Notes under the pieces: generated by a model
Told to the model about the DNA's origin: nothing
Databases searched by the model: none
The model's input: only the letters and a program-made list of their open reading frames with translations
Position numbers and translations under genes: made by a program
From: Candidatus Bipolaricaulota bacterium
GTDB taxonomy: Bacteria; Bipolaricaulota; Bipolaricaulia; Bipolaricaulales; Bipolaricaulaceae
Length of the DNA: 20,426 bases
Direction of reading: 5' to 3'
Assembly (NCBI GenBank): GCA_021159405.1
Contig: JAGGRX010000122.1
Span: 1 to 20,426 of the forward strand
In this document: positions 15,803 through 20,426 of the stretch, piece by piece
How the letters are laid out: each line of letters starts with the position of its first letter
How positions within the stretch are numbered: the first letter of the stretch is position 1

Positions 15803-15831
15803 ACTATAGTGCCGAGAAACCGAGCTGTCAA
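15803..15831 (-). promoter_or_regulatory. Sigma70-type promoter for the ABC transporter run
   Basis: On the minus strand TTGACA (15826-15831) is followed after 17 bases by TATAGT (15803-15808). The -35 box is perfect and the -10 box matches five of six consensus bases. The expected start of transcription falls two to four bases before the ATG at 15793, which gives a near-leaderless mRNA. Confidence 0.8.
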
Positions 15832-15832
15832 G

Positions 15833-15861
15833 TTGTCTTACAGACTGACATGTGATATATT
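15833..15861 (+). promoter_or_regulatory. Sigma70-type promoter for the hydroxylase operon
   Basis: On the plus strand TTGTCT (15833-15838) is followed after 17 bases by TATATT (15856-15861). The expected start lies near 15868, about 15 bases before the ATG at 15883, leaving only a short leader with a weak AAGGTG (15869-15874) as ribosome site. Its -35 box is one base from that of the divergent promoter. Confidence 0.6.
15835..15845. promoter_or_regulatory. Candidate operator palindrome between divergent promoters
   Basis: GTCTTACAGAC is a perfect inverted repeat with four-base arms around a three-base centre. It overlaps the plus-strand -35 box and lies next to the minus-strand -35 box. Nearby TGTCA and TGACA sequences extend weak symmetry outward. 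A factor bound here could control both directions. No regulator gene is in the window, so this is only a candidate. Confidence 0.3.
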
Positions 15862-15882
15862 GCTGGTTAAGGTGACGAGCGG

Positions 15883-16737
15883 ATGCGTCTCAGGGGGATC
15901 AAGAGGTTTCACTACGCAAGAGACGTAGAGGAGGCCCTGTCCCTGCTCTCCGCCTACCAAGGTCGTGCCGCCCTCCTCGCCGGAGGGGTGGACCTGGCCC
16001 GGGCCGCTAGAGGCGACCTCGAAGGCCTGATAGACATCACCGGGATGGGGCTCTCCTACGTCCGCGAGGAGGGAGGGGGCTTGCGCATCGGGGCCACCAC
16101 CACCCTCACCGGGATCCTGGAGAACAAGGCGGCCCAGGGGTACCTGGGTGGGTTTTTCTGCGAGGTGCTGCGGCAGGTGGCCGCTCCGCCCCTGCGCAAC
16201 ATGGCTACCCTGGGGGGCGCGGTGGTCTCCGCCCACCCTTGGGCCGACATCCCCACCGCCCTGGTGGCGCTTGGGGCCGAGGTCCGCTGGTCCGACGAGA
16301 AAGGGGAACACCGAGCTTCGGTGGAGGAGCTTTGGCAAGGGCAATTCCGCAAAATATTTAGGAATGCGGTGCTCACCGAAATCAGGCTCCCGGCTTGGGA
16401 GGGGGCATTTGCCTTCGAGAAGTTGTCCCGCTCAGCTTGTGACATCGCCCTCCTCAACTGCGCCTGCGGCCTGGGAATCGAGGACGGGAAGATCGCCTGG
16501 GCCCGGGTGGCGGTCGGTGCCACCCCCAGGCGGGGCCGGCGCCTCACTTGGCTTGAGGATTTTCTGGTTGGGAACCAGCCGGGGGAAGGGCTGTGGCGGG
16601 AGGTGCGCGACCGGGTGGAGGCTCAGGTGGAGGTGAGCTCGGACCGACGGGCAAGCGGGGCCTGGCGCAAGGCCGTCGTCGGGCCTCTTGTCGCCCGTAC
16701 CCTCAAGCGGGCTGCGGAAAAGATGGGTGACGCGTGA
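15883..16737 (+). CDS. Molybdenum hydroxylase FAD-binding subunit (copy 2)
   Basis: This 284-aa subunit is the FAD carrier of the plus-strand enzyme. The first FAD motif LLAGGVDL (31-38) is normal. The second, NMATLGGAVVSAHPWADI (106-123), departs from the usual TIGGN-x-ASPxxD pattern: alanine replaces the asparagine, and AHP follows VVS. It may bind FAD differently or simply belong to a divergent branch. It equals the minus-strand copy in length (284 aa) but differs strongly in sequence. The ATG at 15883 follows a weak AAGGTG. Its stop overlaps the next start as GTGA, so the three subunits are probably translated in a coupled way. Confidence 0.88.
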   Translation: MRLRGIKRFHYARDVEEALSLLSAYQGRAALLAGGVDLARAARGDLEGLIDITGMGLSYVREEGGGLRIGATTTLTGILENKAAQGYLGGFFCEVLRQVAAPPLRNMATLGGAVVSAHPWADIPTALVALGAEVRWSDEKGEHRASVEELWQGQFRKIFRNAVLTEIRLPAWEGAFAFEKLSRSACDIALLNCACGLGIEDGKIAWARVAVGATPRRGRRLTWLEDFLVGNQPGEGLWREVRDRVEAQVEVSSDRRASGAWRKAVVGPLVARTLKRAAEKMGDA

Positions 16738-17222
16738 CGGATGCGAAGATGAAGATTTATTTCGAATTGAATGGTGAGCAGCAATATGTGGATATTGAGC
16801 CCGGGGAGTCGCTCCTTTCCCTCCTCAGGCGGCTGGGGATGAAGTCGGTGAAGCAAGGCTGCAACACCGGCGATTGTGGGGCCTGCACCGTGCTCGTGGA
16901 TGGCCGGGCAGTGCGGTCCTGTATCACCTTCGCCGCCAAGGTGCGCGGCCGGAGGGTCACCACCTTGGAGGGGTTGGGAAGCCCCGGCGACCTCCACCCC
17001 TTACAGGAGGCGTTCCTGGAGGCCGGGGCTGTGCAGTGCGGCTTCTGCACCCCGGGGATGATCCTCACGGCCTACGAGCTCCTTTCGAAAAATGACAATC
17101 CCACTCCCGAGGAGGTCCGGGCCGCGATCTCCGGGAACCTGTGCCGCTGCACCGGCTACCGGAAGATCGTGGATGCGATCCTCCTTGCCGCCAAGTGGAA
17201 GAGGGAGGGCCGATGGAGGTAG
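16734..17222 (+). CDS. Molybdenum hydroxylase [2Fe-2S] subunit (copy 2)
   Basis: This 162-aa subunit has all eight cluster ligands: C43, C48, C51 and C63 for the ferredoxin-type cluster (CNTGDCGAC), and C102, C105, C137 and C139 for the second cluster (QCGFCTPGM, NLCRCTGY). It relays electrons from the molybdenum centre to the FAD subunit. I chose the GTG at 16734, which overlaps the previous stop as GTGA. An ATG at 16749 would shorten the protein by five residues to MKIYFELNG, equally compatible with the family. Two GTGACGC/GTGACGG heptads lie at this junction. The gene end overlaps the large-subunit gene by ten bases. Confidence 0.93.
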   Translation: MTDAKMKIYFELNGEQQYVDIEPGESLLSLLRRLGMKSVKQGCNTGDCGACTVLVDGRAVRSCITFAAKVRGRRVTTLEGLGSPGDLHPLQEAFLEAGAVQCGFCTPGMILTAYELLSKNDNPTPEEVRAAISGNLCRCTGYRKIVDAILLAAKWKREGRWR

Positions 17223-19540
17223 TGGCAGAGCGCAAACGAACTTCGGTGGTCGGAAAAAACGTGCGTAAGGTGGATGGGGTGGTGCTTGTATGTGGCCGGC
17301 CCAAGTTCACCCTGGACGTGGACCTCCCGGGGACGCTCGTAGGGAAGATCCTCCACTCGCCCCATGCCCACGCGGAGATCGTCTCCATTGACACCTCCAA
17401 GGCCGAGGCCCTGCCCGGCGTCGCCTGCATCCTCCACCATGGAAACGTCGAGCGGATCCCCTACACCACCGCCGGACAGGGGTGGCCGGAGCCATCTCCG
17501 TACGACAGCTTTCTGTTCGACCGCAAGGTCCGGTTCGTGGGGGACCGGGTGGCCGCCGTGGCGGCTGAGTCCGAGGAGGTGGCCGAGGAGGCCCTGCGGC
17601 TGATCCGGGTGGAGTATAAGGTGCTCCCGGCCGTGTTCTCGCCGGAGGAGGCCCTGGCCGATGGCGCCCCGGTGATCCACGACGAGGAGGACGCAACCGG
17701 CATCCACGACGCGCAGCATAACATCGCCGCGGCGGTGGACATCCCGGTGGGAGATATCGAGCGGGGCTTTTCCGAGTCCGACGTGGTGGTGGAGGCGACC
17801 TGCGAAATCCCCTACTCCCAGCACACCCCTATCGAGCCCCACTGCACAGTCGCTTATTTCGACGAGGAGGGGCGCCTTGTGATCCGCACCTCCACCCAGG
17901 TGCCGTTCCATGTGCGCCGGATCGTGGCCCGGGCTCTGGGCCTTCCCATGGAGAGAATTCGGGTGATCAAGCCCCGGATCGGCGGGGGGTTTGGGACCAA
18001 GCAGGAGATCGTCCTGGAGGACGTGGCCGCGGCGTTGGCCCTTAGGACCGGGCGGCCGGTGGTGATGGTCTATACCAGGGAGGAGGAGTTCGTCTGCGCC
18101 CGAACCCGCCATCCCATGCGGGTGCGGGTGAAATTGGGCGCGAAAAAGGACGGCACCCTCCACGCCATCGAAATGGAGGCCACCTCCAACACCGGAGCCT
18201 ACGGGGCGCATGCCCTCACTGTGCTCTCCAACGTGGGCTCCAAGACCCTGCCCCTTTACAACAAGGCACCACACCTCCACTTCCACGGGAAGGCGGTGTA
18301 CACCAACCTCCCGGTGGCCGGGGCCTACCGGGGGTACGGGGCGACCCAAGGGTACTTCGCCCTCGAGGTGGCCATGGACGAGCTGGCCGAGCGTCTTGGC
18401 ATGGACCCCATCGAGCTCCGGCTCAAAAACCACATCCGGGCCGGGGAAACTTCCCCCATCTTTGAGAAGATCGGCGAGGGCAGGGAGGGAAAGCCCATGG
18501 TGGTGCGCTCCTGCGCCCTGGAGGAGTGCCTCAAGGTGGGCGCAGAGAGGATCGGCTGGTACGAGAAGCGTAGCCGCAGGCGCCGGGAGGGCCGCTGGGC
18601 CTACGGGGTGGGCATGGCCTGTGCCATGCAGGGCTCGGGGATCACCGGGATCGACATGGGAGCCGCCACAATCCTGATGAACGAGGACGGCTCCTTCCGG
18701 CTTTTGGTCGGGGCCACCGACCTCGGAACCGGCTCGGACACAATCCTCGCCCAGATCGCCGCCGAGGTCCTCGGGGTCCCGGTGGAGAGGATCGTGGTTT
18801 ATTCCTCCGACACGGACCTCACCCCGTTCGACGTGGGGGCCTACGCTTCCAGCACCACCTATGTGTCGGGCACGGCGGTGCTCAAGGCGGCCGAAGAGGT
18901 GCGCCGCCAGATCCTGGAGGTGGCGGCCGGGATGCTGGAGGAGCCGCCTGAAGACTTGGAGCTTTCCGGCGAGCAGGTGGTAAGCAAGAAGACCGGGAAG
19001 TCCGTGAGCCTATCCGAGGTGGGCCACCAAGCTACCTACGTGGTGGACCAACACCAGATCGCCGCCACGGCCTCTTTTGTCCCCCCGGAGTCCCCACCGC
19101 CGTTCACCGCCTTCTTCTGCGAGGTAGCGGTGGATACCGAGACTGGGGTGGTGCGGGTGCAGCGCTTCGTGGCCGCGGCCGACTGCGGGGTTCCCATTCA
19201 TCCCAAACTCGCCGAAGGGCAGCTTGAGGGGGCGATCGTGCAGGGGATCGGCCACGCCCTCACCGAGGAACTTTTGTTCTCCGATAAAGGACGCTGTCTG
19301 AACGCGAACCTGTTCGACTACAAGATCCCCTCTTCTCTGGATGTCCCCCACATCGAGGTGGTGTTGGTGAAGTCAGAAGAGCCCACCGGCCCGTTTGGGG
19401 CCAAGTCCATCGCCGAAGTTGGGATCAACGGCCCGCTTCCGGCCATCTCGAACGCCATCTACCACGCGGTGGGCGTGCGCCTGAAGCGTGCGCCATTTAC
19501 CCCCGAGCGGGTGCTGGCTGCCCTGCACCGAGACGGATGA
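17213..19540 (+). CDS. Xanthine dehydrogenase-family molybdopterin-binding subunit
   Basis: This 775-aa catalytic subunit hydroxylates N-heterocycles such as purines in its family. Motifs in order: RSPHAHA-like LHSPHAHAEI near the N-terminus (48-56), IGGGFGTKQE (near 257), AYRGYGATQGY (near 371), GATDLGTGSDTILAQIAAE (near 500) and GPFGAKSIAEVGINGPLPAI (near 726), whose glutamate corresponds to the catalytic base of xanthine dehydrogenase. The GAKSIAE form, in place of the classical GxKGVGE, is a variant I associate with clostridial and E. coli XdhD-like purine hydroxylases. The ATG at 17213 follows GAGGGAGGG. An in-frame extension to 17141 would be shadow sequence inside the FeS gene. Purine specificity rests on context; a nicotinate or aldehyde substrate cannot be excluded. 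Confidence 0.9.
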   Translation: MEVVAERKRTSVVGKNVRKVDGVVLVCGRPKFTLDVDLPGTLVGKILHSPHAHAEIVSIDTSKAEALPGVACILHHGNVERIPYTTAGQGWPEPSPYDSFLFDRKVRFVGDRVAAVAAESEEVAEEALRLIRVEYKVLPAVFSPEEALADGAPVIHDEEDATGIHDAQHNIAAAVDIPVGDIERGFSESDVVVEATCEIPYSQHTPIEPHCTVAYFDEEGRLVIRTSTQVPFHVRRIVARALGLPMERIRVIKPRIGGGFGTKQEIVLEDVAAALALRTGRPVVMVYTREEEFVCARTRHPMRVRVKLGAKKDGTLHAIEMEATSNTGAYGAHALTVLSNVGSKTLPLYNKAPHLHFHGKAVYTNLPVAGAYRGYGATQGYFALEVAMDELAERLGMDPIELRLKNHIRAGETSPIFEKIGEGREGKPMVVRSCALEECLKVGAERIGWYEKRSRRRREGRWAYGVGMACAMQGSGITGIDMGAATILMNEDGSFRLLVGATDLGTGSDTILAQIAAEVLGVPVERIVVYSSDTDLTPFDVGAYASSTTYVSGTAVLKAAEEVRRQILEVAAGMLEEPPEDLELSGEQVVSKKTGKSVSLSEVGHQATYVVDQHQIAATASFVPPESPPPFTAFFCEVAVDTETGVVRVQRFVAAADCGVPIHPKLAEGQLEGAIVQGIGHALTEELLFSDKGRCLNANLFDYKIPSSLDVPHIEVVLVKSEEPTGPFGAKSIAEVGINGPLPAISNAIYHAVGVRLKRAPFTPERVLAALHRDG

Positions 19541-19564
19541 GGGACGAAATGTAACGGTCATCAC

Positions 19565-19593
19565 TTGACGCCCCCCTTATGCAACCGTAAACT
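19565..19593 (+). promoter_or_regulatory. Promoter of the riboswitch-controlled unit
   Basis: TTGACG (19565-19570) and TAAACT (19588-19593) are separated by 17 bases. The expected transcription start near 19600 falls just before the first paired base of the aptamer (19603), so the riboswitch occupies essentially the whole leader. Confidence 0.65.
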
Positions 19594-19602
19594 AAGGGTA
19601 AC

Positions 19603-19690
19603 GGAGTGTCGAAAGGGCAAACCCGGGGCAACCCGGGGGCGCAAAGCCGACGGGCCTCTGAGTGAGGCGGCCGGGCTGCCGAAACACTCC
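19603..19690 (+). promoter_or_regulatory. GEMM-I cyclic-dinucleotide (c-di-GMP) riboswitch aptamer
   Basis: The core matches the GEMM-I family. AGGGCAAACC is at 19614-19623. A perfect CCCGGG/CCCGGG stem (19622-19627, 19632-19637) is capped by a GNRA tetraloop GCAA (19628-19631). GGGCGCAAAGCC follows at 19637-19648, then a second hairpin and GGCCGGGCTGCCG (19669-19681). The outer P1 helix is GGAGTGT (19603-19609) with ACACTCC (19684-19690). The binding-site guanine and the CAAAG adenines appear conserved by my alignment to the V. cholerae Vc2 aptamer. That favours c-di-GMP, though 3',3'-cGAMP binding by variants cannot be excluded. It controls the secreted-protein gene at 19725. Confidence 0.9.
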
Positions 19691-19722
19691 CAATGTGAAA
19701 CACTTGCATTGGGGGTGTTTTT
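19683..19722 (+). terminator. Riboswitch expression platform terminator
   Basis: AACACTCCCAATG (19683-19695) pairs with CATTGGGGGTGTT (19707-19719) in 13 base pairs with one G-U, around an 11-base loop, and runs into TTTTT (19718-19722). Its 5' arm contains the entire 3' strand of aptamer helix P1 (19684-19690), so P1 and terminator exclude each other. The 3' arm also carries GGGGGTG (19711-19717), the only ribosome-site candidate before the ATG at 19725. Confidence 0.88.
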
Positions 19723-19724
19723 CT

Positions 19725-20225
19725 ATGAGGAAGTCGTTGCTCTTGCTGGTAGGTGTGTTGCTTTTGGGATCTGTGGGTCTTGCTGCCGGAGTCCAACAAC
19801 CCACCCATGTTTACTGGAAGATCGATGGCTGTTGGATCACCCTAAAGGTCCATGATGACGTAGACCTGGGTACCGTTTCCGGGCCTTGGAATGAGGGTGA
19901 CTACATTGAAGACACGGATGGGAACAGGATCGAGATCCTTACCAACTGTTCCGATTGGATGCTGAGCCTAGCCCGTGATTGGGATCCGCCCTCCGGATAC
20001 TCTGGCGATGGGCTCGCAGACTTTTACACCTGGTTTGTTGACAATGGCGGCGGTTACCATTCGATAGCTGATGGGTGGGATAAGCCTAACAACGGGGAAG
20101 GTGACATCGCAAAAGGGCTGCCCGGACTCCACTGGTTTGAAATGGGCTATCGGTACGTGCTTGACTACGATGATATCCCAGGCGACTATAAGGTGACTCT
20201 CACCTATACGGTAACGACGCCGTAG
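19725..20225 (+). CDS. Small secreted protein under riboswitch control, function unknown
   Basis: I do not recognise this 166-aa protein. It begins MRKSLLLLVGVLLLGSVGLA, a clear signal peptide with likely cleavage after ALAAG-type small residues around 20-22. The mature part of about 144 residues is acidic, rich in Trp, Tyr, Gly and Asp, has no membrane segment and contains two cysteines (36 and 75) that could form a disulfide. The end, GDYKVTLTYTVTTP, looks like a terminal beta strand, as in beta-sandwich surface or pilin-like subunits, but this is only an impression. The start ATG is directly behind the riboswitch terminator. Control by a cyclic dinucleotide points to surface, adhesion or biofilm roles. 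An upstream in-frame start at 19662 lies in the aptamer and is rejected. Confidence 0.8.
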   Translation: MRKSLLLLVGVLLLGSVGLAAGVQQPTHVYWKIDGCWITLKVHDDVDLGTVSGPWNEGDYIEDTDGNRIEILTNCSDWMLSLARDWDPPSGYSGDGLADFYTWFVDNGGGYHSIADGWDKPNNGEGDIAKGLPGLHWFEMGYRYVLDYDDIPGDYKVTLTYTVTTP

Positions 20226-20255
20226 ACACTGGAACCAATTAAAAGGCTGCTAAGG

Positions 20256-20310
20256 AAGCGCCCCCTAGGAAGGACTCAGATTAAGGTGCCCTTTTGTAGG
20301 GGGCGCTTTT
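20256..20310 (+). terminator. Terminator after the secreted-protein gene, with long loop
   Basis: AAGCGCCCCCTA (20256-20267) pairs perfectly with TAGGGGGCGCTT (20297-20308) and runs into TTTT and a T-rich tail. The 29-base loop is unusually long and contains a minor AAGG/CCTT hairpin (20283-20293). It ends the riboswitch unit about 30 bases after its stop codon. Confidence 0.78.
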
Positions 20311-20349
20311 GTGTTTACCTGTACGGGTTACCTACGCGATCATCACGCT

Positions 20350-20426
20350 CTACCCTGGTTTTCCCTCCGGGGGCCGGAACACCTGCTTTCGGTAGTAGCG
20401 CAGCTCTTCCAGTGAACTCAGGATGT
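20350..20426 (-). CDS. 3' end of an unidentified minus-strand gene
   Basis: One minus-strand frame entering from the right edge reads ILSSLEELRYYRKQVFRPP followed by EGKPG and a TAG stop at 20350-20352. Its composition, with charged and aromatic residues typical of a helical protein end, looks coding, and it converges on the terminator of the secreted-protein gene. Only 24 residues are visible and I cannot name it; chance cannot be ruled out. Confidence 0.4.
   Translation of the reverse strand, partial: ILSSLEELRYYRKQVFRPPEGKPG

Noticed and set aside
17141..17212. 24-residue N-terminal extension of the molybdenum subunit
   Set aside because: It lies inside the FeS subunit gene in another frame. 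The ATG at 17213 has a good GAGGGAGGG site and gives the family N-terminus.
17156..18433. Minus-strand open frame of 425 codons inside the molybdenum subunit gene
   Set aside because: It is antisense to a gene with all the expected XDH motifs; its His/Gly-rich product is typical of a shadow.
19662..19724. Upstream start adding 21 residues to the secreted protein
   Set aside because: It would be coded by the aptamer and terminator. The ATG at 19725 gives a clean signal peptide.

Overview
The window is GC-rich (about 60% or more by eye) and gene-dense. It looks like an anaerobic or facultative bacterium with an outer membrane. The evidence for that is a substrate-binding protein with a signal peptide but no lipobox cysteine, molybdenum hydroxylase subunits, a YgfK-type iron-sulfur flavoprotein and a GEMM-type cyclic-dinucleotide riboswitch. 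I cannot name the phylum from the sequence alone.

Layout. (1) Positions 1-1285 hold an IS110-group element: a 318-aa DEDD transposase behind a long, structured 5' region that probably encodes a bridge RNA. (2) From 1286 to 15793 everything is on the minus strand. In transcription order: a nucleoside-type ABC transporter (two-domain ATPase, two permeases, BMP-family binding protein), a strong hairpin terminator, then ssnA, ygfK, a threonine synthase-like PLP enzyme, a [2Fe-2S] subunit, a MocA-like molybdopterin cytidylyltransferase, an FAD subunit, hpt and tsaD. (3) Positions 15794-15882 form a compact divergent control region with two sigma70-like promoters whose -35 boxes are 1 bp apart. (4) From 15883 to 19540, on the plus strand, lies a complete three-subunit xanthine dehydrogenase-type enzyme (FAD, [2Fe-2S], molybdopterin subunits) with overlapping genes. 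(5) From 19565 to 20310 there is a self-contained unit: promoter, GEMM-I aptamer, terminator, a small secreted protein and a final terminator. (6) The right edge carries the last codons of a minus-strand gene.

How it fits together. Regions 2-4 read as a purine uptake, catabolism and salvage locus. The ABC system would import nucleosides or bases. SsnA and YgfK are hallmarks of the E. coli ygf/xdh-type purine cluster. The molybdenum hydroxylase would oxidise purines, MocA would mature its cofactor, and Hpt would salvage hypoxanthine or guanine. Substrates are inferred from families and context, not proven. The usual cluster partners YgeW, YgeY and hydantoinase are absent from the window. A threonine synthase-like enzyme sits where other clusters carry the PLP enzyme YgeX.

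The most distinctive signals are the riboswitch, which can be read mechanistically as an ON switch; the back-to-back promoters with a near-leaderless ABC transcript; phased GTGATGG heptad repeats, one tract of which is translated inside the MocA-like protein; and two FAD/[2Fe-2S] pairs serving only one molybdenum subunit.
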